DNA of 64,000 nucleotides, from contig NZ_JAGIXS010000001.1 in the NCBI RefSeq assembly GCF_030014915.1, positions 1,054,001-1,118,000 on the forward strand, read 5' to 3'. The DNA is from Pelomonas sp. V22. Lineage in GTDB: Bacteria > Pseudomonadota > Gammaproteobacteria > Burkholderiales > Burkholderiaceae_C. Below, one piece after another: positions 20,203 through 29,778 of this stretch. The position numbers and the translations under genes were made by a program. Below the pieces are notes generated by a model, which was not told the DNA's origin, did no database searches, and saw only the letters and a list, made by a program, of their open reading frames with translations. How positions within the stretch are numbered: the first letter of the stretch is position 1; the number at the start of each line of letters is the position of its first letter.

Positions 20203-20994
20203 ATGAGCTCAGCAGCCCCTTCCCCCAGCATTGGCGTCTTCGATTCCGGCCTCGGCGGCCTGACCGTGTTGCGCGAACTGCGCCGCCAACTGCCCGAGGT
20301 GCCGCTGTTGTACGTCGCGGATACCGCCCATGCCCCCTATGGCCAGCGCAGCCCCGAGTTCATTCAGGCGCGCAGCCTGGCCTTGGCCGAGCATCTGAGG
20401 GCCTCGGGCGCGGAGCTGATCGTGGTTGCCTGCAACACGGCGACGGCCCATGCGATCCAGACACTGCGCCAGCACTGGCCCGCCCTGCCCTTCGTCGGCA
20501 CCGAGCCTGGCATCAAGCCGGCCGTTGCCGCCAGCAAGAGCGGTCGCATCGGCGTGCTTGCCACGCCGGCCACCATCGCCAGCGCACGCTACCAGGACCT
20601 GCTGGCCCGCCATGCCGGCAACGCCCAGGTGATCAGCCAAGCCTGCCCAGGCCTGGTTGACCTGATCGAGACCGGCGACCTCGGTTCAGCAGAGTTGCAA
20701 TTGCTGATCACCGAGCTGTGCGCGCCAATGCGCGAGGCGCAGGTCGACACCGTATTGATGGGCTGTACACACTACCCGCTGGTCCAGACGCAGTTGCAGG
20801 CAGCCCTCGGTCCGCAGGTGCAGTTGCTCAACATCGAGACCGCCGTGGCCCAGCAGGCCGAGCGGCTCTGGACTCATGGCGCGCCCGGCGCCAGCATGCG
20901 GCTGCAGACCACGGGCGACGCCGCTAGCCTGCAGCGCTTCGTGCAACAGGTCCTGGGCTGGGGCGATCTGGCCGTCGAGGCCGTGGCGGTCTGA
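20203..20994 (+). CDS. murI: Glutamate racemase
   Basis: 263-residue enzyme making D-glutamate for peptidoglycan. The two catalytic cysteines lie in VACNTATAHAIQ and MGCTHYPLV; the N-terminal IGVFDSGLGGLTVLREL is diagnostic. ATG 20203 is chosen: the frame extends further upstream into the etfB regulatory region but homologues start at this point. It is convergent with the MFS gene, with 10 bp between stops. Confidence 0.95.
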   Translation: MSSAAPSPSIGVFDSGLGGLTVLRELRRQLPEVPLLYVADTAHAPYGQRSPEFIQARSLALAEHLRASGAELIVVACNTATAHAIQTLRQHWPALPFVGTEPGIKPAVAASKSGRIGVLATPATIASARYQDLLARHAGNAQVISQACPGLVDLIETGDLGSAELQLLITELCAPMREAQVDTVLMGCTHYPLVQTQLQAALGPQVQLLNIETAVAQQAERLWTHGAPGASMRLQTTGDAASLQRFVQQVLGWGDLAVEAVAV

Positions 20995-21004
20995 GCTTGG
21001 CGAT

Positions 21005-22288
21005 CTAGTCGGCAGCGCGGGCCATGCCGCGCTCCATGTCGATGCCGCGCAGGATCAGCCAGCCCAGCACGAAGAACAGGCCTGTGCCGAGAATCGCCAA
21101 ACGGTGGTTGCCGCCGCTCATCCAGGTGATCAGGCCGTAGCTCATGGGGCCGATGATGGCGGCCAGGCGCGTGGCGAAGGTCCACAGGCCGAAGAACTCG
21201 CCGAGGCTCGCAGCCGGCGCAAAGCTGCCCGCCAGCGCGCGGCCACAGCTCTGGCTGGAACCCATGCACAAGCCAGCAATCATCGCCGCCAGCCAGAACA
21301 GCGCCGGCCCGGTGGCCAGGTAAGCCAGGCTCACCATCAGGATCCAGCCCGCGAGCGTGATGCCGAGGGCACGCTTGTGGCCCACGCGGTCCTCGAAGTA
21401 GCCGAAGCCGAAAGCGCCGACGGCCGAGGCGATGTTGACCAGGAACACGAGGGCCATGGTCTCTGACTGCTTGAATCCGAGCGCCTGCTCGGCATAGACC
21501 GCGGCCAGCGCGATCACGACCGAGATGCCGGCCTGGTAGCTGGTGCCGCAGGCCAAGAAGCGCAGAAACTCCGGATAGGCCCGCGCGCGCTGCCACGAGG
21601 CCCAGAGGTGCGCGAGGCCTGAGGCCTCGGGCAGCTTGTCATTGGGCTGCGACCGCTCGCACAGCAGCAGGAAGGTGGGCACGGCCGCCAGCGCGTAGAC
21701 GCCGGCCGTGATGTACATGGTGATGGGCACGAAGGTGGTCGCCGGAATGCCGTTGGCCTGCGCATGCAGCACATAGGCCAGGCTCAGGCCCAGCGACAAC
21801 ATGCCGCCGAAATAGCCGAAGGCCCAGCCCCAGCCCGAGACACGGCCCAGCGCATCGCGCCGCGCCAGCTCCGGCAGGAAGGAGGCGATCAGCGATTCGC
21901 CATACGAGTAGCAGCAGTTGGAGATCACCACGGCAAGACCTGCCCCCCACAGCTCGCCGCGACCCGCGAGCCCGAGGCCAATGGTGCTGACCACGCAGCC
22001 CGCGGTGCTGATCAGAAGCAGGCGCTTCTTCGCCGCATGGCGGTCCGCATGGGCGCCAATCATCGGCATGGTCAGCATCACGATGAGGCTGGAAGCCGCG
22101 ATCAGCAGTGTCCACAGCAAGGTGGCAGACGGGCTGTTCTCGGCGATCACGCCGACGAAGTAGGCGTTGTAGACCGCCGTGAGCACCACCGTCGTGTAGC
22201 CAGAGTTGGCGAAGTCATACATGGACCAGCCAAAGACCTCGCGCTTCTTCACGCCGTCGTTGAGCAAGTCTTGGTCAAACAGTCCCAC
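21005..22288 (-). CDS. MFS transporter, UMF1/Atg22-like family
   Basis: 427-residue, about 12-TM permease. The N-terminal FGWSMYDFANSGYTTVVLTAVY is the hallmark of the UMF1 (Atg22-like) group, whose substrates are poorly known. A GTG start at 22288 is decided by AAGGAG ending six bases upstream; the in-frame TTG at 22294 would abut that Shine-Dalgarno. The ribosome-binding region is tandemly duplicated (22297-22318). Neighbours give no substrate clue. Confidence 0.9.
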   Translation of the reverse strand: MGLFDQDLLNDGVKKREVFGWSMYDFANSGYTTVVLTAVYNAYFVGVIAENSPSATLLWTLLIAASSLIVMLTMPMIGAHADRHAAKKRLLLISTAGCVVSTIGLGLAGRGELWGAGLAVVISNCCYSYGESLIASFLPELARRDALGRVSGWGWAFGYFGGMLSLGLSLAYVLHAQANGIPATTFVPITMYITAGVYALAAVPTFLLLCERSQPNDKLPEASGLAHLWASWQRARAYPEFLRFLACGTSYQAGISVVIALAAVYAEQALGFKQSETMALVFLVNIASAVGAFGFGYFEDRVGHKRALGITLAGWILMVSLAYLATGPALFWLAAMIAGLCMGSSQSCGRALAGSFAPAASLGEFFGLWTFATRLAAIIGPMSYGLITWMSGGNHRLAILGTGLFFVLGWLILRGIDMERGMARAAD

Positions 22289-22296
22289 GCGCAACT

Positions 22297-22318
22297 CCTT
22301 GGCAGATCCTTGGCAGAT
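22297..22318 (-). repeat. 11-bp tandem duplication carrying the MFS gene Shine-Dalgarno
   Basis: Two adjacent copies of ATCTGCCAAGG (minus sense) sit directly upstream of the GTG start. Each contains an AAGGA-type ribosome-binding core; only the start-proximal one is correctly spaced. Confidence 0.75.
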
Positions 22319-22410
22319 CGATCTCTACGGCGCCCCCGGCGGCGCGGCCCGCAGTGTGGCATAGCAGGCGCGCCACTATCATCTCCCGCTAGCCATTCAG
22401 GACCTCCGTC

Positions 22411-23712
22411 ATGCACCTGCCCAACCCCAGCCGTCTCGCGGCCCTCGCGCTTGCACTTCTGTCCGCCACCACATGGGCCGCCGAACCTCCGGTACTCGCC
22501 ATCAAGGCTGGCCGCCTGGTCGACGTCGAAGCGGGCCGTGTGCTCAGCGACCAGGTGCTGCTGGTGCAGGGCGAGAAGATCAAGGCGGTGGGCGCAGCCG
22601 GCCAGTTGGCGATTCCAGCGGGTGCGCAGGTGATAGACCTGAGCCGCAGCACCGTGCTGCCCGGCCTGATCGACGTTCATACCCATCTGACAGTGGATGC
22701 CAAGCAGCAAGGCTATTCGCAGCTTGGCATTTCTGACACCCGCGCTGCGCTTTACGGCGTGCGAGCAGCGAAGCTCACGCTGATGGCCGGCTTCACGACG
22801 GTGCGCAACGTAGGCGCCAGTGGCTTCGGCGATGTGGCCCTGCGCGATGCGATCAACGACGGCGATTTCCCTGGCCCGCGCATGCAGGTCTCGGCCTACG
22901 CCCTCGGCATCCAGGGCGGCCATTGCGACGACAACCTGCTGCCGCCCGACTACAAGTTCACCGGCCGCGGTGTCGCCGACGGCCCCTGGGCCGCGCGCGC
23001 CAAGGTGCGCGAGATGGTCAAGTACGGCGCCGACCTGATCAAGATCTGCGCCACCGGCGGCGTGCTCAGCAAGGGCGACACGCCGGGTGCCCTGCAATAC
23101 ACGCCTGAGGAGATGGTCGCCATCGTGCAGGAGGCCCACAAGCTCGGCCGCAAGGTGGCCGCGCATGCGCATGGTGCGAGCGGCATCACCGAGGCCATCA
23201 AGGCCGGCGTTGATTCCGTCGAGCACGTCAGCCTGATCGATGACGAAGGCATCAAGCTCGCGCTGGCCCATGGCACCAACCTCGTCTTCGACATCTACAA
23301 CGACGACTACATCCTGAACGAGGGCGAGAAGGCCGGCATGCTGCCCGAGTCCATCGAGAAGGAGCGCCAGATCGGCCAGGCCCAGCGCGACAGCTTTGCC
23401 AAGGCCTGGAAGGCCGGCACAACCATGGCGTTCGGCAGCGATTCTGGCGTCTACCCGCATGGCGACAACGGCAAGCAGTTCGCCTACATGGTCAAGTACG
23501 GCATGACGCCCATGCAGGCCATCCAGGCCGCCACGATCAAGGCGGCGAAGCTGATGGCATGGGATGACCGCGTCGGCAGCCTGAAGGCTGGCAAGTTCGC
23601 CGACCTCATTGCAATGAGCATGGATCCGCTGGCCGATGTGAGTCGCCTGACCCAGGTCGACTTCGTGATGAAGGGTGGCGAGGTGGTGAAGGCTGTCCGC
23701 CCCAAACCCTGA
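22411..23712 (+). CDS. Exported metal-dependent amidohydrolase (imidazolonepropionase/dipeptidase-like)
   Basis: 433-residue protein with a Sec signal peptide (cleavage near TWA-AEP). The amidohydrolase metal ligands appear in order: LIDVHTHLT, the lysine in DLIKICATGG (carboxylated-Lys candidate), VAAHAHG, SVEHVSLID and FGSDSGV. This set matches exported Xaa-Pro/Xaa-Arg dipeptidase-type members (Sgx9260-like). An AGGA lies nine bases upstream of the ATG. It is divergent from the MFS gene. Probable periplasmic peptidase; substrate not resolved. Confidence 0.88.
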   Translation: MHLPNPSRLAALALALLSATTWAAEPPVLAIKAGRLVDVEAGRVLSDQVLLVQGEKIKAVGAAGQLAIPAGAQVIDLSRSTVLPGLIDVHTHLTVDAKQQGYSQLGISDTRAALYGVRAAKLTLMAGFTTVRNVGASGFGDVALRDAINDGDFPGPRMQVSAYALGIQGGHCDDNLLPPDYKFTGRGVADGPWAARAKVREMVKYGADLIKICATGGVLSKGDTPGALQYTPEEMVAIVQEAHKLGRKVAAHAHGASGITEAIKAGVDSVEHVSLIDDEGIKLALAHGTNLVFDIYNDDYILNEGEKAGMLPESIEKERQIGQAQRDSFAKAWKAGTTMAFGSDSGVYPHGDNGKQFAYMVKYGMTPMQAIQAATIKAAKLMAWDDRVGSLKAGKFADLIAMSMDPLADVSRLTQVDFVMKGGEVVKAVRPKP

Positions 23713-23806
23713 TCCGCGCCAGGATCCTCGTGACCGAGGGATAAGGAGCATGCGCGACCGCATGCCGCCTGACTAGCATGGGGCATCGCCACAGCCGAGC
23801 ATCCCC

Positions 23807-24379
23807 ATGACCATTGCACATGCCGATCTGCGAGCCGTGCCCGGTGTCCTGACCCGACCCGCCATGCACGAGGCGCTCGAAGCCGTGGCCCAGGCCTCCC
23901 GCAGCTCAGGCCATCCGCTGGCGCTGCTGACCCTGGACATTGACCATTTCAAGGACTATCAGGACGAGCATGGGCCGGAACAGGCCCAGCAGGTGCTGAC
24001 ACAGTTCGCCATGCTGCTGCAGCAATTGCTGCCGCGTGGCGCCAGCCTGGCCTACATGGGCGCCGACGAGTTCGTCGTGATACTGCCCGACACCGGCCTG
24101 CGCGCTGCGGCCGACCTGGGCGAACGCCTGAGGGATCGTATCGCCAGCGCGCTGGCACAGTTGGGTGGCTTGCGTCCGCTGACCGTGACGGTCGGCGCGG
24201 CCTCGAGCCCACCCAATCAGGGCTGGCAGGCCAATACCTTGCTGGCGCTGGCCGACGCACGCATGACCTTCGCCAAGCGCCGCTTGCCACCGCACAGCAA
24301 CTTGGTCTGGGCGGGCACGCTGCCGTCGGACTGGCATTTGCGGCTGGAAGTGCAAGCGGACGTCTGGCCCAGCTTGTGA
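23807..24379 (+). CDS. Stand-alone GGDEF-domain protein with degenerate active site
   Basis: 190-residue protein consisting of one GGDEF domain. The metal-binding LDIDHFKDYQDEHG is kept, but the signature reads YMGADEFVVIL instead of GGDEF, and the C-terminal AMYxAKxxGRN block has become DARMTFAKRRLPPHSN. Catalytic diguanylate cyclase activity is therefore doubtful; nucleotide binding or a regulatory role is possible. No sensory domain is fused. No clear Shine-Dalgarno precedes ATG 23807. Confidence 0.82.
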   Translation: MTIAHADLRAVPGVLTRPAMHEALEAVAQASRSSGHPLALLTLDIDHFKDYQDEHGPEQAQQVLTQFAMLLQQLLPRGASLAYMGADEFVVILPDTGLRAAADLGERLRDRIASALAQLGGLRPLTVTVGAASSPPNQGWQANTLLALADARMTFAKRRLPPHSNLVWAGTLPSDWHLRLEVQADVWPSL

Positions 24380-24399
24380 GGCCATTCGGCCTGCATTGA

Positions 24400-24486
24400 T
24401 GGTGCCCAGGACGGGACTTGAACCCGTATGACCTTGCGGCCGGCGGATTTTAAGTCCGCTGCGTCTACCAATTTCACCACCCGGGC
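24400..24486 (-). tRNA. tRNA-Leu (anticodon TAA)
   Basis: 87-nt class II tRNA with encoded CCA, acceptor GCCCGGG/CCTGGGC, loop CTTAAAA giving anticodon TAA, variable arm and GGTTCAAGTCC T-loop. It has its own promoter upstream and sits behind a terminator closing the other tRNAs. Confidence 0.97.
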
Positions 24487-24504
24487 TGCGCGCGAAGACC
24501 TGCG

Positions 24505-24532
24505 GCATTATCACCGTCGCCGGTAAATGCAA
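24505..24532 (-). promoter_or_regulatory. Promoter of tRNA-Leu(TAA)
   Basis: TTGCAT (24527-24532) and TAATGC (24505-24510) with a 16-bp spacer, reading toward the tRNA 5' end 18 bp downstream. It lies just after the hairpin at 24535-24566, which would otherwise isolate this tRNA. Confidence 0.55.
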
Positions 24533-24534
24533 AC

Positions 24535-24566
24535 AAAAAAGGGAAGCCACATGGGCTTCCCTTTTT
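24535..24566 (-). terminator. Bidirectional terminator between tRNA-Gly and tRNA-Leu
   Basis: Stem GGGAAGCC/GGCTTCCC (24541-24548 with 24554-24561), 5-nt loop, flanked by A6 and T5, so U-tracts exist on either transcript. Confidence 0.8.
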
Positions 24567-24576
24567 CTACTCCAAC

Positions 24577-24652
24577 TGGAGCGGGTAACGAGGCTCGAAC
24601 TCGTGACCTCAACCTTGGCAAGGTTGCGCTCTACCAACTGAGCTACACCCGC
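24577..24652 (-). tRNA. tRNA-Gly (anticodon GCC), variant copy
   Basis: 76 nt including CCA; acceptor GCGGGTG, loop TTGCCAA. Its anticodon stem is CAACC/GGTTG, whereas the other two copies have CGACC/GGTCG: a compensatory change of one base pair (A-U for G-C). Confidence 0.97.
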
Positions 24653-24701
24653 ATTTCGTCTGACGATTTGGTGTCGCCAAACCCGGTGCGAACCGGTTTT
24701 C

Positions 24702-24777
24702 TGGAGCGGGTAACGAGGCTCGAACTCGTGACCTCGACCTTGGCAAGGTCGCGCTCTACCAACTGAGCTACACCCGC
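24702..24777 (-). tRNA. tRNA-Gly (anticodon GCC)
   Basis: 76 nt including CCA, anticodon stem CGACC/GGTCG. Identical in the visible core to the copy at 24939-25014. A small GC stem-loop (about 24678-24699) separates it from the next tRNA-Gly. Confidence 0.97.
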
Positions 24778-24785
24778 ATGTTTTC

Positions 24786-24859
24786 TGGAGGCGCGGGCCG
24801 GAGTCGAACCGACCTACACGGATTTGCAATCCGGTGCATAACCGCTTTGCTACCGCGCC
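24786..24859 (-). tRNA. tRNA-Cys (anticodon GCA)
   Basis: 74 nt including CCA, acceptor GGCGCGG/CCGCGCC with T discriminator, loop TTGCAAA giving anticodon GCA. The top pair of the anticodon stem reads C opposite U, an apparent mismatch. Confidence 0.96.
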
Positions 24860-24907
24860 AGAGAATCCATCAAAACAACTCATCAACATCTGGTGGTGCT
24901 GATGAAA

Positions 24908-24929
24908 ATGGGAAGCCTGGGCTTCCCAT
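24908..24929 (-). other. Hairpin between tRNA-Gly and tRNA-Cys
   Basis: ATGGGAAGCC / GGCTTCCCAT with a 2-nt centre. The inner GGGAAGCC/GGCTTCCC stem is the same as in the terminator at 24535. In the minus direction it is followed by only TTTT, so it may be a weak terminator or a processing site. Confidence 0.6.
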
Positions 24930-24938
24930 CTATGTGCC

Positions 24939-25014
24939 TGGAGCGGGTAACGAGGCTCGAACTCGTGACCTCGACCTTGGCAAGGTCGCGCTCTACCAAC
25001 TGAGCTACACCCGC
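24939..25014 (-). tRNA. tRNA-Gly (anticodon GCC), first of the cluster
   Basis: 76 nt including CCA, same core as the 24702 copy. Transcriptionally first in the minus-strand order Gly-Cys-Gly-Gly-(terminator)-Leu, downstream of lon. Confidence 0.97.
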
Positions 25015-25110
25015 TTAAGTGTTCAACACTGCTTTTGCAAGCTTGGCGCTGACTTTTTAGATCCAGCGCCGTTTGCTGAAGCAGCTATTCTATACCGAAT
25101 TTCAGGCCTC

Positions 25111-25134
25111 GCGCAAGACTTGGGAGTCTTGCGC
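25111..25134 (-). other. Perfect hairpin downstream of lon
   Basis: GCGCAAGACT / AGTCTTGCGC, a 10-bp stem with 4-nt loop, 10 bp after the lon stop. No T-run follows on the minus strand, so it is either a weak or non-canonical terminator or a 3'-end stabiliser. Confidence 0.5.
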
Positions 25135-25143
25135 TGGTCAATC

Positions 25144-27555
25144 TCAATGAGTCGCAGCCGGAGGCGTAACCACGGCCGCTTCCGCCTTGGCAGCCACGGC
25201 CGGTTCTTCATCGGACAAGGGCACAGGCATCGATTCGAGCGCCACCTCCAACACACGATCAATCCAGCGCACCGGCACGATCTCGAGCTGGTTCTTGACG
25301 TTCTCAGGGATGTCCTGCAGGTCCTTGACGTTCTCTTCCGGGATCATCACGGTCTTGATGCCACCGCGGTGAGCGGCGAGCAGCTTTTCCTTCAGGCCAC
25401 CGATGGCCGTCACTTCACCACGCAAGGTGATTTCACCGGTCATTGCCACGTCCGCACGGACCGGGATGCCGGTCAGGGCCGAGACAAAGGCCGTCGTCAT
25501 CGCGGCGCCTGCGCTAGGGCCGTCCTTCGGCGTTGCGCCATCGGGCACGTGAACGTGCACGTCGCGCTTCTCGAACAGCTCGTCCTTGATGCCCAGGCGG
25601 CGAGCGCGTGAGCGCACCACCGTACGGGCCGCCTCGACCGATTCCTTCATCACGTCGCCCAGCGAACCGGTGCGGATGATGTTGCCCTTGCCCGGCATGG
25701 CCGTGGCTTCGATGGTCAGCAGATCGCCGCCCACTTCGGTCCAGGCCAGACCGACCACCTGGCCGACCTGGTTGGTCTTCTCGGCGCGGCCGAAGTCGTA
25801 CTTGCGCACGCCCAGGAAGTCGTTCAGGTTCTCGTCGGTGACTACCGCCTGGCCTTCGATGGCCTTCAGCGCAAGGCTCTTCACCACCTTGCGGCAGATC
25901 TTGGAGATCTCGCGTTCCAGCGAGCGCACGCCGGCTTCACGGGTGTAGTAGCGAATGATGCCGCGGATGGCCGACTCGGTGACGTCCATCTCCTCGTCCT
26001 TGACGCCATTGTTCTTGCGCTGTTTGGGCAGCAAGTAGCGCTGGGCGATGTTGACCTTCTCGTCCTCGGTGTAACCCGACAGGCGTATCACTTCCATCCG
26101 GTCCAGCAGCGCCGGCGGGATGTTGAGCGAGTTCGAGGTGGCCACGAACATCACATCGCTCAGGTCGAAATCGACCTCGATGTAGTGGTCGCCGAAGGTG
26201 TGGTTCTGCTCAGGGTCGAGCACTTCCAGCAGGGCCGACGACGGGTCGCCACGGAAGTCCATGCCCAGCTTGTCGATCTCGTCGAGCAGGAACAGTGGAT
26301 TGCGCGTGCCGACCTTGGACAGCGACTGCAGCACCTTGCCCGGCATCGAGCCGATATAGGTACGGCGGTGGCCGCGGATCTCGGCTTCGTCACGCACGCC
26401 ACCCAGGGCCATGCGCACGAACTTGCGACCGGTGGCGCGAGCCACCGACTGGCCGAGCGAGGTCTTGCCGACGCCCGGAGGGCCGACCAGGCACAGGATC
26501 GGAGCCTTGACCTTGTCGACGCGCGCCTGCACCGCGAGATATTCGAGGATGCGGTCCTTGACCTTGTCGAGGCCGTAATGGTCTTCGTTCAGCACGTCCT
26601 CGGCATGCGAGAGGTCGTGCTTGATCTTGGTCTTCTTGCTCCAGGGCAGGCCGACCAGGGTGTCGATGTAGTTGCGCACGACCGTGGCTTCGGCCGACAT
26701 CGGCGACATCAGCTTGAGCTTCTTCAGCTCCGCGTCGGCCTTCTTGCGCGCTTCCTTGGGCATGCGAGCAGCCTGGATCTTCTTGTCCAGCTCCTCCATG
26801 TCGGCACCGTCTTCGCCGTCGCCCAGTTCCTTCTGGATGGCCTTGACCTGCTCGTTCAGGTAGTACTCGCGCTGGCTCTTCTCCATCTGGCGCTTGACGC
26901 GGCCACGGATGCGCTTTTCCACCTGCAGGATGTCAACCTCATGCTCGAGCAGGTCCAGCAGCTTCTCGAGCCGCTTGGTGACTTCGGACAGATCCAGCAC
27001 AGCCTGCTTGGCATCGAGCTTCAGCGGCAGGTGCGCAGCGATGGTGTCGGCCAGGCGGCCGGCATCGTCGATGCCAGCGATGGATGTGAGGATCTCCGGC
27101 GGGATCTTCTTGTTCAGCTTGACGTACTGGTCGAACTGCTGCGTCACAGCACGGCGCAGCGCCTCGACCTCGGGCTTGGTGTCGACCTCGGGCGGGATCG
27201 GCAGCACGTCTGCGCTGAAGTGCTCCTCGCCATCGGTAATTTGCTGAGTGGTGGCGCGCTGCAGGCCTTCGACCAGCACCTTCACGGTGCCATCGGGCAG
27301 CTTGAGCATCTGCAGGATGCTGGAAACGCAACCCACCTCGAACATGTCTTCGGGCTTGGGCTCGTCCTTGCCGGCAGCCTTCTGGGCCACCAGCATGATC
27401 TGGCGGCCGGCTTCCATCGCGGCTTCGAGGGCCTTGATCGACTTGGGGCGGCCGACGAACAGCGGAATCACCATGTGCGGAAACACCACCACGTCACGCA
27501 GCGGCAGCAGCGGCAGGGTGATGGGTTCAGCGGGCAGTACAGGATGACCGGACAT
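25144..27555 (-). CDS. lon: ATP-dependent protease La (Lon)
   Basis: 803-residue AAA+ serine protease that degrades misfolded and regulatory proteins. N-terminal LAN substrate-binding domain ([15 protein letters not shown]), AAA module with [12 protein letters not shown] and [10 protein letters not shown], and proteolytic domain with the Ser-Lys dyad in [10 protein letters not shown] and [14 protein letters not shown]. Length and motifs are complete. Start ATG 27555 has an AGAGG just upstream. It is the last gene of tig-clpP-clpX-lon, with a candidate heat-shock promoter in the gap to clpX. Confidence 0.97.
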   Translation of the reverse strand: MSGHPVLPAEPITLPLLPLRDVVVFPHMVIPLFVGRPKSIKALEAAMEAGRQIMLVAQKAAGKDEPKPEDMFEVGCVSSILQMLKLPDGTVKVLVEGLQRATTQQITDGEEHFSADVLPIPPEVDTKPEVEALRRAVTQQFDQYVKLNKKIPPEILTSIAGIDDAGRLADTIAAHLPLKLDAKQAVLDLSEVTKRLEKLLDLLEHEVDILQVEKRIRGRVKRQMEKSQREYYLNEQVKAIQKELGDGEDGADMEELDKKIQAARMPKEARKKADAELKKLKLMSPMSAEATVVRNYIDTLVGLPWSKKTKIKHDLSHAEDVLNEDHYGLDKVKDRILEYLAVQARVDKVKAPILCLVGPPGVGKTSLGQSVARATGRKFVRMALGGVRDEAEIRGHRRTYIGSMPGKVLQSLSKVGTRNPLFLLDEIDKLGMDFRGDPSSALLEVLDPEQNHTFGDHYIEVDFDLSDVMFVATSNSLNIPPALLDRMEVIRLSGYTEDEKVNIAQRYLLPKQRKNNGVKDEEMDVTESAIRGIIRYYTREAGVRSLEREISKICRKVVKSLALKAIEGQAVVTDENLNDFLGVRKYDFGRAEKTNQVGQVVGLAWTEVGGDLLTIEATAMPGKGNIIRTGSLGDVMKESVEAARTVVRSRARRLGIKDELFEKRDVHVHVPDGATPKDGPSAGAAMTTAFVSALTGIPVRADVAMTGEITLRGEVTAIGGLKEKLLAAHRGGIKTVMIPEENVKDLQDIPENVKNQLEIVPVRWIDRVLEVALESMPVPLSDEEPAVAAKAEAAVVTPPAATH

Positions 27556-27569
27556 GAAAACCTCTCTTT

Positions 27570-27605
27570 CTCAGACCGATCTGAGGCCTGAGAGAACAAT
27601 TGCAA
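27570..27605 (-). promoter_or_regulatory. Possible sigma-32-like promoter and dyad upstream of lon
   Basis: In the lon direction CTTGCAA (TTGCAA core 27600-27605) is followed after 13 bp by CCTCAGAT (27579-27586), resembling CTTGAAA-N13-CCCCATNT imperfectly. A perfect CTCAGA-N4-TCTGAG inverted repeat (27570-27585) overlaps the -10. Confidence 0.3.
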
Positions 27606-27647
27606 GTCAGCGCTCGGGGGCTGGGCGGCTTTCGATGCGGTTGGGGT

Positions 27648-28913
27648 TCAGGCGCTGGCCTTCGACTCGCGATAGACCAGCAGCGGCTTGGCATCCTCCT
27701 CGATGTTGTGCTCGTCCAGGACCACCTTGGCCACGCCATCGAGGGCGGGCAATTCAAACATCGTGTCGATCAGCGAGTGCTCCATGATGGAGCGCAGGCC
27801 GCGCGCGCCGGTCTTGCGGGCCAAGGCCTTGCGGGCGATGGCGCTGAGGGCCGAGGGACGCACTTCGAGTTCCACACCGTCCATCGAGAACAGGTGCTGG
27901 TACTGCTTCAGCAAGGCATTCTTCGGCTCGGTGAGGATCTGAACCAGCGCGTCTTCGGTCAGTTCGCCCAGCGTGGCGACCACCGGCAGGCGGCCCACCA
28001 GTTCGGGAATGAGGCCGAACTTGATCAGATCTTCCGGCTCCACCTCGCGGAACACCTCGGACACGCGACGCTCGCTCTTGCTCTTGACCGTGGCGCCAAA
28101 ACCGATACCCGACTTCTCGGAACGGTTCTGGATCACCTTCTCAAGTCCGTCAAACGCGCCCCCGCAGATGAACAGGATGTTGGTCGTGTCGATCTGCAAG
28201 AAGTCTTGATTCGGGTGCTTGCGGCCGCCTTGCGGAGGCACCGAAGCCATCGTGCCTTCGACCAGCTTCAGCAAGGCCTGCTGCACGCCCTCGCCCGACA
28301 CATCGCGGGTGATCGAGGGGTTGTCGGCCTTGCGCGAGATCTTGTCGATTTCATCGATGTAGACGATGCCGCGCTGCGCGCGCTCAACGTCGTAATTGCA
28401 GTTCTGCAAGAGCTTCTGGATGATGTTCTCGACGTCCTCGCCCACATAACCGGCTTCGGTCAGCGTGGTGGCGTCGGCGATCACGAAAGGCACGTTCAGC
28501 AAGCGGGCCAGCGTTTGCGCCAAGAGCGTCTTGCCCGAGCCCGTGGGCCCGATCAGCAGGATGTTGCTCTTGGACAGCTCGATGCCGTCCTTGGCGCCCG
28601 TCATGTGACGCAGGCGCTTGTAGTGGTTGTAGACCGCGACCGACAGCGTGCGCTTGGCCACGTCCTGGCCGATCACGTAGTTGTCGAGGCTGGCCTTGAT
28701 CTCGCTGGGCACCGGCAGGTCAGACTTGCTGGCGCGCGCCTGCGGCGTCTCGGCCGGCGCTTCGTCGCGGATGATGTCGTTGCACAGCTCAATGCATTCA
28801 TCGCAGATGAACACGGAGGGGCCTGCGATCAGCTTCTTCACCTCGTGCTGGCTCTTGCCGCAGAAAGAGCAGTACAAGACTTTTTCGCTGGAGTTGCCTT
28901 TTTTCTCGGCCAT
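27648..28913 (-). CDS. clpX: ATP-dependent Clp protease ATPase subunit ClpX
   Basis: 421-residue AAA+ unfoldase feeding substrates to ClpP. N-terminal zinc finger with four cysteines ([17 protein letters not shown]), Walker [13 protein letters not shown], Walker [11 protein letters not shown], ClpP-docking IGF loop ([10 protein letters not shown]) and the sensor-2 arginine region ([14 protein letters not shown]). ATG 28913 is preferred to the in-frame TTG at 28925. It lies 114 bp after clpP, with a strong hairpin between. Confidence 0.97.
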   Translation of the reverse strand: MAEKKGNSSEKVLYCSFCGKSQHEVKKLIAGPSVFICDECIELCNDIIRDEAPAETPQARASKSDLPVPSEIKASLDNYVIGQDVAKRTLSVAVYNHYKRLRHMTGAKDGIELSKSNILLIGPTGSGKTLLAQTLARLLNVPFVIADATTLTEAGYVGEDVENIIQKLLQNCNYDVERAQRGIVYIDEIDKISRKADNPSITRDVSGEGVQQALLKLVEGTMASVPPQGGRKHPNQDFLQIDTTNILFICGGAFDGLEKVIQNRSEKSGIGFGATVKSKSERRVSEVFREVEPEDLIKFGLIPELVGRLPVVATLGELTEDALVQILTEPKNALLKQYQHLFSMDGVELEVRPSALSAIARKALARKTGARGLRSIMEHSLIDTMFELPALDGVAKVVLDEHNIEEDAKPLLVYRESKASA

Positions 28914-28968
28914 GGATTCGCTCAAACCTTCAGGGACTGCCTGAACTGATGATAGTTCAAATGGAGAT

Positions 28969-28994
28969 AGGGCCCTTTTGCAGAAAAGGGCCCT
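28969..28994 (-). other. Strong hairpin between clpP and clpX
   Basis: AGGGCCCTTTT / AAAAGGGCCCT, an 11-bp perfect stem with a 4-nt loop. On the minus strand it is not followed by a T tract. It could be an attenuating or RNA-processing element controlling the ClpP:ClpX ratio. Confidence 0.55.
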
Positions 28995-29027
28995 TAGCCG
29001 GCACCAGTTGGCACCAAAACGCGGGTT

Positions 29028-29636
<609 letters not shown>

Positions 29637-29726
29637 GTAAATCCTCGAATTAGAAACATCGCATTGCTGGCCGGATTATGTCCGCTCGCCAATGCCCTTG
29701 CCGGAAACGACAGGTGGGGTGTTCTC

Positions 29727-29778
29727 GCCGAAATGACAAGGGCGCCGACCTTGCCGAAATGACAAGGGCGCCGACCTT
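29727..29778. repeat. Perfect 26-bp tandem duplication in the tig-clpP gap
   Basis: Two identical 26-bp units (29727-29752, 29753-29778), each containing GGGCGCCGACCTT. The unit carries one arm of the hairpin downstream of tig. Confidence 0.9.
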
